Of a stretch of DNA of 64,000 bases, positions 53,473 through 63,053 are shown piece after piece. Position numbers and translations under genes: made by a program. The DNA is from Bacillota bacterium (GTDB lineage Bacteria; Bacillota; Limnochordia; DTU087; JAAYGB01), in assembly GCA_012727955.1 (NCBI GenBank), contig JAAYGB010000059.1:1-64000 (forward strand), given 5' to 3'. The stretch's first letter is position 1. Every line of letters starts with the position of its first letter. The notes under the pieces were generated by a model, which saw only the letters and a list, made by a program, of their open reading frames with translations, did not search any database and was not told where the DNA came from.

Positions 53473-53975
53473 GCCTCGGTCAAACGCAGGTAGCCCTCGA
53501 GGTTGGCTTTGACAAAGGCTAACTGCTCATCGGTCATGTCAGTGCGAATCACCTTGGCCGGGACACCCACTGCCAAACTGCGGGGAGGAATCTCCTTCCC
53601 CTCCCCCACCAAAGCACCGGCTCCTACGATGGCCTTTTCCCCAACGACAGCGCCGTTGAGAACAATCGCCCCCATCCCAATCAAGGCATCGTCTTTGATG
53701 GTAGCCCCATGGATCACGGCATTATGACCAATGGTCACATGGCGGCCAACCACCGTCGGATAGTCGTAATCCACATGAACGGTGGAGTTATCCTGGATGT
53801 TGGACCCTTCACCGATTTCAATGGAGTTGATATCCGCTCGCAGTACGGTATTAAACCAGACACTGACGTTGGGATGCAAAGTCACATCACCAATCAGGCG
53901 GGCGCCCTCGGCGATAAAGACATTATCCGCAATCTGCGGCTCCTTGCCGTTAAACTTCATCATCGTTTTTTGCAT
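53421..53975 (-). CDS. Gamma-type carbonic anhydrase family protein (left-handed beta-helix)
   Basis: A 184-residue hexapeptide-repeat protein that forms a trimeric left-handed beta-helix. Typical segments are NVSVWFNTVLRAD, STVHVDYDYP and GHNAVIHGATI, with the histidines that bind the metal between subunits. The family includes true gamma-carbonic anhydrases and many YrdA-like proteins of unproven activity. ATG start with an AAAGGAG SD. The stop lies 52 bases inside the end of the convergent YqhG-like gene. Confidence 0.94.
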   Translation of the reverse strand: MQKTMMKFNGKEPQIADNVFIAEGARLIGDVTLHPNVSVWFNTVLRADINSIEIGEGSNIQDNSTVHVDYDYPTVVGRHVTIGHNAVIHGATIKDDALIGMGAIVLNGAVVGEKAIVGAGALVGEGKEIPPRSLAVGVPAKVIRTDMTDEQLAFVKANLEGYLRLTEAYLDSGTELRAKADSDK

Positions 53976-53980
53976 TATGA

Positions 53981-56431
53981 CTACTCCTTTAGCCTTTGAA
54001 CTTGCTTGCGGATCCGAAGCTCGACTCTCTCCGGAAGGGGTTTGCTCACCGGTCTCACCACTTCCTGGGTGGCGGCCACCTGGTCCTCGGCGGACCAGGA
54101 AGGTACAGGCCGCAGGGGGATATAGGGTTCCTTCCCCAACAAATCGTGCAGAATCACCAGGGCTGCTTCCTTGTCGGGAATTCGCCCCTTGCTATCGGCC
54201 TCGGGGTCCAATTGTGCATAGGGCGGCAGCGGAGCCCCTACACAGGAAGGACAGCCATCGAGACAGCTACATCCTTCAATGAGCTGCAAACAGGCTTCCA
54301 AGATCTCCTCCATCTTCTCATAGGCCTTCTGGGCATAGCCAATACCGCCGGGATAACGGTCGAAGAGAAACACCGTTGGGACACCGGTGTTACTGGACTC
54401 AACTACAGAACCGATATCCATCGGATCACACATCGCAAACAAAGGTACAACCTCTGTAGCAACGTTGGCCAGTCCCAAGAGTCCATCGACGGGATTTCGC
54501 CCGTACTCCCGAACACGATGGAGGGTGTTAAGTGGCGGAATCAGCCAAACGCCACAGGTATCCAGGGCTGTAGGCGGCAAGTCAACTTTGCCAAAGCCAA
54601 TACTGTCCCGGTCTTCAAACTTGATTTTCTTAAACATATAGGTGATGTAAGTCACTTCTACTTCGCCAAAGGCGACGGTTGCCTCACCCATGGACCGGCG
54701 GATTTCCTCGGTTTCCACCTGCAGGCGACGATCGGAGATTGCCTGGGTGTAATAGTCCAATTCAGCCCGATGGACGTAGGCCACCTTTTCCGTGGTATCC
54801 AGCTTTGAGACAAAGTAAGAGTCTCCGTCATGCATGTATACCGCTTCAGTATGGAGTTGAACAAAGGCACTGAGCTCATCGGTGGAGCCGATCACCTGGG
54901 GCTCTCCGGTAATATCAACGATGGTATAGGTGTTCTCGGAGATGTTGCGAAGGTTGACGTCTTCTGCCGGGTATCCGCTGCCCACCCAAAACCAGCGGTT
55001 ACCACGATACACTACCTGGCGGTCTTCACCGAGAATATCCAGAATCGCCGGTGCATACTGGCCAAAATCCGATTCCTCCTGCACCTGAATCGGCAATTCA
55101 TGGGCCGCAGCCCGCAGGTGCCCAACGACAACGTAGGGATTGTCGCCGTCAACCACAGCATGTTCCGGACTTTGCTCAAAGAAGTACTGGGGATGGGCCA
55201 TCAGATATTGATCAATGGGCGTGTTATGGGCCAGGAGAAACACCAGGGAATCGGTGCCACTTCTACCGGCTCGCCCTGCCTGCTGCCAAGTACTGGCAAT
55301 GGTCCCCGGAAAACCAACGATCAGCGCGGCATCCAAACCGCCAATGTCAATCCCCAGCTCCAGGGCGTTGGTACTGACCACCCCTAACAGCTCACCGGAA
55401 AAGAGTTGTTGCTCGATGAGCCGCCTTTCCTTGGGCAAGTAGCCACCCCGGTAAGCCCTGATGGCATTGGCCATGGCCGCCCCATCACGGGACAGCACCT
55501 CCCGCACGTAACGATAGAGCAATTCTGCAGAGACCCGGGCCCTGGTGAAAGTGATGGTCTGAACTCTAGATTTGAGCAGTCGGACCAACAATTCCTTGGC
55601 TTCACTGTTAGTACTGCGTCTTTTCGTGGTCCCCTCAAGAAAGGGAGGATTCCACAGGACAAAGGTCTTCTTCCCCTTAGGTGAGCCATCGTTGGTCACC
55701 GCAGTGACAGTATCTCCGATCAAATTGGCAGCCAGTTCCCTTGGATTGGCAATGGTGGCACTACAGAGAATGAACTGGGGGTCGCTGCCGTAGTGGCGAC
55801 AGATGCGCCGCAGCCTGCGAATTACATTCACCACATTGGAGCCGAAGATCCCCCGATAGGTATGAATCTCATCGATGACGATGAACTTCAGCCGAGCGAA
55901 AAACTTGCCCCAACTACTGTGATTGGGCAAAATGGCACCGTGGAGCATGTCGGGATTCGTCAAAATGCAGTTTCCCTCATCCCTTAGCTTGCGCCGTTCG
56001 TTACGAGGAGTGTCGCCATCATAGGTCCCCGACACCAAAGGCAACCCGGGAATTAGCGATTGCCACCGGGCAAGTCCCCGTTGTTGGTCCTGGGCCAATG
56101 CCTTGGTGGGAAAGATATACAGTGCCGTAGTATCGGGGTGGTAAATTAGCTGCTCCAGCACCGGTAGATTATAGCATAGGGTCTTCCCGCTGGCCGTCGA
56201 AGTAACCACCACTACATTCTTACCCCTGCGGGCTAAGGTAATGGCCTCGGCTTGATGGGAGTACAGCCGGGAAATTCCCATTTCTTTCAGGGCCGAAGTT
56301 AGTACCACCGGTAACGGGTCCTCTAGTTTCCCGTACACTGCCTCTCTTGCCGGTATTTCCTGGATATCCACTATCTGACCCTGATAATCAGGATCGCTGG
56401 TAAGTGCCTCTAAGAATCTCTTTACGTCCAC
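53981..56431 (-). CDS. DEAD/DEAH-box helicase with DUF1998 (MrfA/YprA-like)
   Basis: An 816-residue superfamily 2 helicase. Motif I is TSTASGKT (near 77-84), motif II lies in IDEIHTY, motif VI in QQAGRAGRSG, and a C-terminal DUF1998 zinc module has CSCLDGCPSCVG. It matches MrfA (YprA), which in Bacillus works with the nuclease MrfB in repair of mitomycin-C damage. No MrfB-type exonuclease gene is next to it here. GTG start ten bases behind GGGGAG. The carbonic-anhydrase gene follows within six bases and the GNAT gene precedes within four, so it is in an operon. Confidence 0.94.
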   Translation of the reverse strand: MDVKRFLEALTSDPDYQGQIVDIQEIPAREAVYGKLEDPLPVVLTSALKEMGISRLYSHQAEAITLARRGKNVVVVTSTASGKTLCYNLPVLEQLIYHPDTTALYIFPTKALAQDQQRGLARWQSLIPGLPLVSGTYDGDTPRNERRKLRDEGNCILTNPDMLHGAILPNHSSWGKFFARLKFIVIDEIHTYRGIFGSNVVNVIRRLRRICRHYGSDPQFILCSATIANPRELAANLIGDTVTAVTNDGSPKGKKTFVLWNPPFLEGTTKRRSTNSEAKELLVRLLKSRVQTITFTRARVSAELLYRYVREVLSRDGAAMANAIRAYRGGYLPKERRLIEQQLFSGELLGVVSTNALELGIDIGGLDAALIVGFPGTIASTWQQAGRAGRSGTDSLVFLLAHNTPIDQYLMAHPQYFFEQSPEHAVVDGDNPYVVVGHLRAAAHELPIQVQEESDFGQYAPAILDILGEDRQVVYRGNRWFWVGSGYPAEDVNLRNISENTYTIVDITGEPQVIGSTDELSAFVQLHTEAVYMHDGDSYFVSKLDTTEKVAYVHRAELDYYTQAISDRRLQVETEEIRRSMGEATVAFGEVEVTYITYMFKKIKFEDRDSIGFGKVDLPPTALDTCGVWLIPPLNTLHRVREYGRNPVDGLLGLANVATEVVPLFAMCDPMDIGSVVESSNTGVPTVFLFDRYPGGIGYAQKAYEKMEEILEACLQLIEGCSCLDGCPSCVGAPLPPYAQLDPEADSKGRIPDKEAALVILHDLLGKEPYIPLRPVPSWSAEDQVAATQEVVRPVSKPLPERVELRIRKQVQRLKE

Positions 56432-56434
56432 CTT

Positions 56435-56869
56435 TTAGTCTCTCCCCTGCAGCAGCTTCTCCACGGGAAAGTGGACAATTCCCGCCTCGAGAAAGGCCTC
56501 TCCGGTTACTTGATACCCCAGTCGTTGGTAGAACTTGAGGGCATGGTCCTGGGCATGAAGCCGCAACCGAACAAGCCCCTGCTCCCGAGCCGCAGCCTCC
56601 ACCTTCCGCAAAAGGGCTGAACCGATCCCACGGCCCCGAAAGGGGGAAAGCACACTCATCCTGCCCACCTTGCCTTCATCGCCATGGACCACAAGGCGTG
56701 CCGCCCCCACTGCTTGTCCATTCACCAGGGCCAAGAAGTGGATAGCTGAATCATCTTCTGCATCCTTCTCCAACTCCGGAGGAACCTGTTGCTCTCGGAC
56801 AAACACTTCCTCCCGAATGGCCATCACCTGCTGCAGTTCCTCAGGAGTTTGAGCAATTTTCGTCTCCAA
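56435..56869 (-). CDS. GNAT family N-acetyltransferase
   Basis: A 144-residue acetyltransferase. The acetyl-CoA pyrophosphate-binding motif is RGRGIGSALL (motif A), and the later KFYQRLGYQVTGEAF is typical of motif B. The start EELQQVMAIREEVFVREQQVP matches the ElaA/YjcF-like subgroup. The substrate is unknown. TTG start ten bases behind GGAGG, one base after the murC stop, so translation is probably linked to murC. No specific function can be given. Confidence 0.9.
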   Translation of the reverse strand: METKIAQTPEELQQVMAIREEVFVREQQVPPELEKDAEDDSAIHFLALVNGQAVGAARLVVHGDEGKVGRMSVLSPFRGRGIGSALLRKVEAAAREQGLVRLRLHAQDHALKFYQRLGYQVTGEAFLEAGIVHFPVEKLLQGRD

Positions 56870-56870
56870 A

Positions 56871-58241
56871 TTAATCCAACCTCCGTGCTAGGGCCTGACC
56901 CACTAGCCCAATATTGCCGGCCCCCAAGGTGATTACTAAATCCCCGGAGCGAAGGTTATCGGCCAACCAATCAGTGACACTTCCCAGGTCGGAAAAGGCC
57001 TCAACAGGCTTTCTTTCCACGGCAAGAATCGCCTCAGCCAGTTTTTCCGAGCTGACGCCGGGAATAGGGGTTTCCGGTGGCGGCGCATAGATAGGTGCCA
57101 CAGCTACCACATCGGCATCGGAAAAGGAGTTAGCAAACTCATCAAAAAGAAACTGGGTCCGGTTGAACCGATGGGGCTGGAAGACAGCAACAACTCGGCG
57201 TCCGAAAATCTCCTTGGCTGCCCGCAACGCTGCTCTTAACTCCGTCGGATGATGACCGTAATCGTCGATGATGAGAATGTCCCTTTCCCGGTTGTGCTGG
57301 ACCAATTGAAACCGCCGCTTGATCCCTTGAAACTGGGCCAAACCCTCTTTGATCTGAGAAAACTCCAATCCCAATTCCAAACAGGCTGCCGACGCAGCCA
57401 GGGCATTTTCGAGATTATGGGCTCCCGGCATCTTCAACTCCAAGGTTCCCATCACCCTGCCCCGGCGGCTCACTTCCAGTTGGGAATCAAATCCCTCGAG
57501 CCGGAGGATCCGACCGGTGTAGTCGCAGTCGGGATCATCTAACCCGTAGGTTACTGCTGACGGCAACTGACCCTGCAGCATCCGCGCAGCCTGGGCTCCT
57601 ACTACCGCCACGCCCCCGGGTTTTAGCTGCCCCAAGAAGGCCTGGTAGGCTTTAATCAGATTAGTAAAGGATCCGCCGTAGTTTTCCAGATGATCCGCTT
57701 CGATGCTGGTAACCACCGCTAAGAAGGGATGATACTTGAGGAAGGAGCCGTCACTTTCATCGGCTTCCGCCACCACGTAGGGCCCCATCCCGTACTTGGC
57801 ATGAAACCCCGTCCCTACTAGCTCTCCCCCAACTAATACCGATGGGTCCAACCTTGCCATCTCCAGGATGGTAGCGATCATTCCGGTGATGGTGGTCTTA
57901 CCATGGGCTCCCGACACCGCTATTCCCCTGTTCTCGTTCAAGAGCATCGCGAGAATCTCCGAGCGGTGCAGGACCGGCAGTCCCTTGCTCCTGGCCTCCT
58001 GAATTTCCGGATTATCATCGGGTATCGCACTAGAACGAATTACAATTTCTGCACCATTCACATTGGCTGCATTGTGGCCTAAATAAATCCGAGCTCCCAA
58101 GCTCTCTAACTCTGCCGTCAAAGTAGAGGAGGACATATCTGAACCGCTAACCTTTAGTCCCTTTTGAATCAGGACTTTGGCGATGGCGCTCATACCCACT
58201 CCGCCAACTCCCACAAAATGTACCTGCTTTGCCTGAATCAA
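56871..58241 (-). CDS. murC: UDP-N-acetylmuramate-L-alanine ligase
   Basis: A 456-residue Mur ligase that adds L-alanine to UDP-MurNAc in cytoplasmic peptidoglycan synthesis. HFVGVGGVGMSAIA (about 8-21) binds the nucleotide sugar, GAHGKTTITG (near 111) is the ATP loop, and EADESDGSF and DDYGHHPTE are further signatures. TTG start six bases behind GGGGGT. It is alone of the mur/dcw cluster in this window and is followed by the GNAT gene with one base between. Confidence 0.97.
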   Translation of the reverse strand: MIQAKQVHFVGVGGVGMSAIAKVLIQKGLKVSGSDMSSSTLTAELESLGARIYLGHNAANVNGAEIVIRSSAIPDDNPEIQEARSKGLPVLHRSEILAMLLNENRGIAVSGAHGKTTITGMIATILEMARLDPSVLVGGELVGTGFHAKYGMGPYVVAEADESDGSFLKYHPFLAVVTSIEADHLENYGGSFTNLIKAYQAFLGQLKPGGVAVVGAQAARMLQGQLPSAVTYGLDDPDCDYTGRILRLEGFDSQLEVSRRGRVMGTLELKMPGAHNLENALAASAACLELGLEFSQIKEGLAQFQGIKRRFQLVQHNRERDILIIDDYGHHPTELRAALRAAKEIFGRRVVAVFQPHRFNRTQFLFDEFANSFSDADVVAVAPIYAPPPETPIPGVSSEKLAEAILAVERKPVEAFSDLGSVTDWLADNLRSGDLVITLGAGNIGLVGQALARRLD

Positions 58242-58366
58242 TTGTGCACCCCCAGAAAGGGAATCTTCCTTCTAATATTTCCCATGAACTCTATCCCTAT
58301 GAGTGTTCTACTTCGACTAGGCCTCTTCCTACTGGAGACCCTTTCCAGTGGGTATAATACCTGCGG

Positions 58367-58400
58367 ACAAAAAAGAAGGCCTGCCGGAAAGTGGCAAGCC
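58367..58400 (-). terminator. Terminator after the second spoIIP gene
   Basis: On the minus strand GGCTTGCC pairs with GGCAGGCC (one G-U) around a 7-base loop, followed by TTCTTTTTTG, 20 bp past the stop of the spoIIP-like gene. Confidence 0.88.
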
Positions 58401-58420
58401 GCAAACTTCCTTTGCCGTTG

Positions 58421-59251
58421 TTATGGCGTAACTACCGGTGCCAGCGTTGGTTGAGCCTCGGATAACACCGCGTCAAGGGCCTCAGCTAAAGGCTCTACTG
58501 CCGCTTCTGCTTCCGCCAGACTGTTGCCATGATAGTCACCTATGTAGACCGTCAAGGTATTGGGATGGAGATTTCCATTCAAGTTGCGATGCTGTACCTT
58601 AATCCCCCGCATGATGCCACTGTACGCCTTATCTAGGTAATCCTTCATCGCCTGGGCAATTTCTACGTTGGCTTGAAGATTGGGATTGCTTACATCCCCC
58701 GCCACAAACAGCAACTTTGCCGTCGGCGTACCGTTGATGTTAGCTGTGGTGTAACCCTCCTCCCGAGACTTTGGCAACCCATCGCGATGAATATCGACCA
58801 CCGCGACCACAGAGTCCGATTGCACTACCCGTGACAGTTTCGTTGCGGCGGCACCGAAGGCTCCGCTAAAGTCCGGCACATCGAAATTGTCGGCGTGATA
58901 GTCCACGGTATATCCCTTGGCCTCCAAGGCCGCCTTTAGCTTCTGAGCCACCTTGCCAATGTCCCCGACATTACCGTCTCGAGCATGGGTAGGATTCGGC
59001 GAGTAGTTCTCCGTAGAGTGCGCATGGTACAACACGATGGTGCCGCTGCTGGCGGGCTGCTCGACAATCACCTGGGGAGCCGGAATCTCCTGTCGCACAA
59101 CATTTGTTGTCGTGGAAATCGGCTCGAAAGTAGCCCTTGGAGTTAGACCCATGAATCTAGCTCCCGCTGCGGCAACTACCACCAACGCCACCAAAATAAA
59201 CAATAGGCCCGGACCGTTTCTTTGAGGTCTTCTAAATCTTGTTCTTGCCAA
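58421..59251 (-). CDS. Second, divergent SpoIIP-family protein
   Basis: A 276-residue protein with an N-terminal membrane anchor (about 15-36) and a SpoIIP-type amidase domain. HAHSTENY and DIHRDGLP carry the conserved histidines. The C-terminal position that holds a glutamate in SpoIIP (LLEVG/LMEFG) reads TVYIGDY, so a catalytic residue may be missing. The longest frame begins at 59281. The TTG at 59251, nine bases behind AGGGGGG, gives MARTRFRRPQ, a normal positive-inside anchor. Its SD lies inside a strong hairpin. It follows the UPF0182 gene and ends with a terminator. Confidence 0.82.
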   Translation of the reverse strand: MARTRFRRPQRNGPGLLFILVALVVVAAAGARFMGLTPRATFEPISTTTNVVRQEIPAPQVIVEQPASSGTIVLYHAHSTENYSPNPTHARDGNVGDIGKVAQKLKAALEAKGYTVDYHADNFDVPDFSGAFGAAATKLSRVVQSDSVVAVVDIHRDGLPKSREEGYTTANINGTPTAKLLFVAGDVSNPNLQANVEIAQAMKDYLDKAYSGIMRGIKVQHRNLNGNLHPNTLTVYIGDYHGNSLAEAEAAVEPLAEALDAVLSEAQPTLAPVVTP

Positions 59252-59260
59252 CCCGGTCAA

Positions 59261-59297
59261 CCCCCCTCCGCAAGACATCATATTCCGCGAAGGGGGG
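59261..59297 (-). promoter_or_regulatory. Hairpin that buries the ribosome-binding site of the second spoIIP
   Basis: On the minus strand CCCCCCTTCGC (59287-59297) pairs with GCGGAGGGGGG (59261-59271), an 11-bp stem with one G-U and a 15-base loop. The 3' arm is the SD of the spoIIP-like gene, which starts nine bases later. No T-run follows, so it is not a terminator. Confidence 0.6.
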
Positions 59298-59314
59298 CAT
59301 TATGACTTTGTTAT

Positions 59315-62092
59315 TTATTCAAGTCCCAGGTTTTCTTCCATCAGGATCGATTCCACCAACTCCCCTTGGGATACTTCCTCCAATTGCCGCAATAGGGTCT
59401 CCAGTTCCTCCATCGCCTGGCCATAGCCTGCCCAATCCAGAGCCCGCAGCCGCTCCTGGGCCCGATCAAAGCTGGCAATGGCCCGGTGAACTAATCCTCG
59501 ATACTCCTGCTGCCCCTCAAATTCCGGTCCCTCAGGCAAGCTTGGTTCCACAGGAACCATCCGGGCCTCTTCCCCCTGGGGATCGCCATCGGCCAACAAT
59601 CGCTGCAAAGCCTGCCCCAGGGTAGCGCCGGTAGCTATCCTGGTACCGGTACCTGCGATCACCATTTTCATCTCTGGCATCTGACTTTGCTCGGCCTGCA
59701 AATACACCGGTTCCACGTAGAGGATCTTGTCCTGGAGGGGAATCACCAAGAGGTTGCCCCGAAACACCGTTGACCCCTGTTGGCTCCACAGCGTCAACAG
59801 TTGGGAAATGTCCCGATCCTGGTCCACCCTGGCCTCCACCTGCATCGGTCCATAGGTCAGCTCGTTTTTCGGAAAACTATAGACCAACAGCTCACCGTAC
59901 CTGTCTCCGTCCATTCGCGCCGCCATCCAAGCCACCATATTGTTCTTGCGGACGGGAGTGAAGGGTTGCATCAGCACCATCTCTGGTTCCTGGGAGTTAG
60001 GCAGGCGAGTAATGATGTAGTAGGGACTGACTGGGGCTGGAGTCTCCCCGACAATCTCCTCTGGAATACTCCACAGATCCTCTCGATTGTAAAACACCGT
60101 AGGATTGCTCATGTGATAGGCTGCATAGACGTTGGTCTGTAGGGTAAACAATCCCTCAGGGTACCGCAAGTGTTGGCGCAGGTCTGGGTCCATGGCAGCA
60201 ATATCCTGGATCAGATCGGGGAAAATCCGCCGATAGGCAGCAACAATCGGTTCCTTGGGATCCATCGCGAAAAACTCCACACTGCCATGGTAGGCGTCAA
60301 CAACCACCTTAATGGAGTTGCGCACATAATTGCCCCACCCCCGCACCGGTGTTGCCAGGGGATAGTTCTGACTGGTGGTATATCCATCGATAATCCAGAA
60401 CAATCTTCCCTGGGAAATGACTAGATAAGGATCATCTTCATAGCGGAAAAAGGGGGCAATCAGCTGGACCCTGTTCAGCACAGTCCGATGGAACATAATG
60501 CGACTTTGGTCGGTAATCTCACCGGAGATCAATATCCGGGGATCGGCCATCCGCACCGCAAAGGCCAATCGCCTTAAGGGATGGGATAAGCGCACCCCGC
60601 CCCGACCCTGATACCGTGTCTGGGCATTCTCATCGCCCCGGGGATAGTCAAATTCAGGGGTGCGGGAATTGACAATCACATAATCATCGGCCACTTCGCC
60701 ATAATAGATTTCGGGGCGAATTATCTCCAGTGCCTGGTACTTTGACTCCGGGGGAATGTTCTTTACCCACAGGCTGGGCAAGCCCTCGGGAGTTACTTCA
60801 TCGACGGGACTAACCACTACCCCATAACCATGGGTATATTGCAGCCTTTGATTGATCCACGTTGGGTTTTGCACCTGCCTGGGATCCAGTTCCCTGGCCG
60901 CCAGCATCACCTGGCGGTACTCACCATCTAGCCAGTAGCGATCGACATCAACCTCTTTAAAATCGTAGTAAAGGCGCATCTCCTGTAGTTGACCATAGGT
61001 TTGCAGCAATGGTCGCCAATCCCACAGGCGAATGTTCTTGATGATCTCCTCGTGGGCCTTGAGATCCGCAAGGGTGAGGTGACTGTCCTGGGCGACATCG
61101 AACTCCTGCTGCTGGACTTGATCCAGGCCAAAGCCCCGGCGGGTCATCTGAATGTTATTCACCAGATAGGGGCTTTCTCTGATCAGCTCATTGGGTTCAA
61201 CCACAAACCTTTGCATCAGTCGAGGAAAGACGTCGCCAACCAAAAGCGAGGCAAGTAGAAGAACCACAACACTGGCAGCGGTCCACCGCAGTCCCGGTCG
61301 GAAGATATTCACCAATAGCGAAAGAGCCGCAATTACCGCGATCACCGCTAGGACTTTCAAGCCGGGAATCAGGGCATGGACATCGGTATACCCAACTCCG
61401 TAGATAGCACCATCGCTGGAATATACTCGTTGGTACATCTTCAATAAGTAACCACCGGCCTTGAGGACAAACAGCCCAGCCAACAACACTGAAATATGGG
61501 CTTTGGCTCTTGTGCGAATCTGAACCCCTTCTGTGAAGGACACTGCTCCAGAGATCAGATAGACGATGCCGGAGGCGATGATGGATGTCCAAAGCACCCC
61601 CTGCAAACTGATATATAGCAGGTGATAGAAGGGCAAGTCGAAGATGTAAAAGCCAATATCCCGACTAAAAACAGGGTCAGTATACCCAAAACTGCCGCCC
61701 TTGAGCCACAGGACAATGTCATGCCAGCTATCCCCGATACCGGTGCTGAAGAAGAAACCTAAGACAAGACTGATTACTGCAGCCACCGGCAGATACCAGC
61801 TTGTCGAGAAGGAGTGTTCCTGTGTTTCCCCTTCCCCATCTACGATGGAAAGCCGAGGCGCTGACGACGGGCGTGCGATCAACAGGTTGACAAACACCAC
61901 CAGAGCGAAGACGCCTCCGGCGATGATGGGAATCAACCACTGCCACGCCAGTCGGGTCCAAAAAACCGCTCCAAATCCCAGATTGGCAAACCACAGGTAA
62001 TCGGTGTACAGCGTCGCTCCCCAAATAACTGCACCAATCACCACCGCGATGGCCACAACCAAGGTTACCAGGATCCTGCGCACCACGTTCAA
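59315..62092 (-). CDS. UPF0182 family membrane protein
   Basis: A 925-residue protein with about seven membrane spans in the first 300 residues. A large domain (about 310-850) follows, probably extracytoplasmic, with segments such as YGVVVSPVDEVTPEGLP, FDYPRGDENAQTRYQGRGG and SIKVVVDAYHGSVEF. A Glu/Leu-rich C-terminal tail ends it. Length and layout match UPF0182, a family of unknown function found in Clostridia, Actinobacteria and cyanobacteria. TTG start behind GGAGG. It lies between hslO and the second spoIIP in the same direction. Confidence 0.94.
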   Translation of the reverse strand: MNVVRRILVTLVVAIAVVIGAVIWGATLYTDYLWFANLGFGAVFWTRLAWQWLIPIIAGGVFALVVFVNLLIARPSSAPRLSIVDGEGETQEHSFSTSWYLPVAAVISLVLGFFFSTGIGDSWHDIVLWLKGGSFGYTDPVFSRDIGFYIFDLPFYHLLYISLQGVLWTSIIASGIVYLISGAVSFTEGVQIRTRAKAHISVLLAGLFVLKAGGYLLKMYQRVYSSDGAIYGVGYTDVHALIPGLKVLAVIAVIAALSLLVNIFRPGLRWTAASVVVLLLASLLVGDVFPRLMQRFVVEPNELIRESPYLVNNIQMTRRGFGLDQVQQQEFDVAQDSHLTLADLKAHEEIIKNIRLWDWRPLLQTYGQLQEMRLYYDFKEVDVDRYWLDGEYRQVMLAARELDPRQVQNPTWINQRLQYTHGYGVVVSPVDEVTPEGLPSLWVKNIPPESKYQALEIIRPEIYYGEVADDYVIVNSRTPEFDYPRGDENAQTRYQGRGGVRLSHPLRRLAFAVRMADPRILISGEITDQSRIMFHRTVLNRVQLIAPFFRYEDDPYLVISQGRLFWIIDGYTTSQNYPLATPVRGWGNYVRNSIKVVVDAYHGSVEFFAMDPKEPIVAAYRRIFPDLIQDIAAMDPDLRQHLRYPEGLFTLQTNVYAAYHMSNPTVFYNREDLWSIPEEIVGETPAPVSPYYIITRLPNSQEPEMVLMQPFTPVRKNNMVAWMAARMDGDRYGELLVYSFPKNELTYGPMQVEARVDQDRDISQLLTLWSQQGSTVFRGNLLVIPLQDKILYVEPVYLQAEQSQMPEMKMVIAGTGTRIATGATLGQALQRLLADGDPQGEEARMVPVEPSLPEGPEFEGQQEYRGLVHRAIASFDRAQERLRALDWAGYGQAMEELETLLRQLEEVSQGELVESILMEENLGLE

Positions 62093-62130
62093 ACCCTCTC
62101 CTCCTCCCCCTTGCCTTGTCTCACCCCTAG

Positions 62131-63021
62131 TTACCGCTGTTTAGCAATTTCCACCAGCCGTTCCACATCCTGGCGAGAAAAGAGATACTTTGCCCCACAA
62201 AACTGACAAACGGTCTCCGCCTGCCCCTGATCGGCCAACAGGGACTCCAACTCCTCCCGTCCCAAACTAAGCAGTGCACGCTCAAAGCGATCACGGGTAC
62301 AGTCGCAGACAAAGCTCACCGGTGTCGTCTCCAAAAACTCCAGTCCCAACTCCCCGAAATTTTCGGTCAGGATTTCCTCTGGCGTGTGTCCGGCGTCGAT
62401 ACTCCGACTAACTCCCGCCAAGTTCTGGGCCTTGGATTCAACAAAGCTGATAATTTCTTCGCTGGCCCCAGGCATCACTTGGAGAATATACCCACCTGCA
62501 GCCCGGACAGAGTTGTCGGTCTCTACCAAAACGCCCAGAGACACCACCGACGGAACTTGCTCGGAACGGGCGAAATAATAGGCCAAATCATCACCGATCT
62601 CACCGGTTAGCAGGGGAACATTTCCCAGGTAGGGCTCGCCGTCTCCAATTTGCCGGGTTACGGTCAGCCGACCTTGACCAATGGCCCGAGCCACATCCAG
62701 TTTTCCCTCGTCATTCAGGGGAAAATGCACGTGGGGTTCACCTACATATCCCTTGACGTGACCATGGCCATCGGTAACGGCCACAATCTCCCGTAGGGGC
62801 CCATCGCCCCGAACCTGCAGCATCATCCGTTGATCATCCTTGAGCAGCATCGCACCCATCATAATTGCTCCGGTCAACAACCGACCCAGGGCGGCGGTGG
62901 CAATGGGCCACGTCCCATGCCGCTTAGCTGCTTCGTTGCAGGTATTGGTGGTGATGGCTCCGTTCACCCGCAACATACCATCCGCGGCTATACCTCGAAC
63001 CAGATAATCCTGTTTCACCAT
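62131..63021 (-). CDS. hslO: Redox-regulated chaperone Hsp33
   Basis: A 296-residue Hsp33, a chaperone that is switched on when its zinc-bound cysteines are oxidised. The redox switch is visible as C-x-C (CDCTRDR) and C-x2-C (CQFCGAKY) in the C-terminal 60 residues. The N-terminal domain carries the usual ATAALGRLLTGA and GYVGEPHV segments. ATG start seven bases behind GGAGG. It lies 32 bp after the ftsK-type gene, probably in one operon. Confidence 0.97.
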   Translation of the reverse strand: MVKQDYLVRGIAADGMLRVNGAITTNTCNEAAKRHGTWPIATAALGRLLTGAIMMGAMLLKDDQRMMLQVRGDGPLREIVAVTDGHGHVKGYVGEPHVHFPLNDEGKLDVARAIGQGRLTVTRQIGDGEPYLGNVPLLTGEIGDDLAYYFARSEQVPSVVSLGVLVETDNSVRAAGGYILQVMPGASEEIISFVESKAQNLAGVSRSIDAGHTPEEILTENFGELGLEFLETTPVSFVCDCTRDRFERALLSLGREELESLLADQGQAETVCQFCGAKYLFSRQDVERLVEIAKQR

Positions 63022-63053
63022 CTAGTACCCTCCTGAACCTCACCGTTGTCTGC

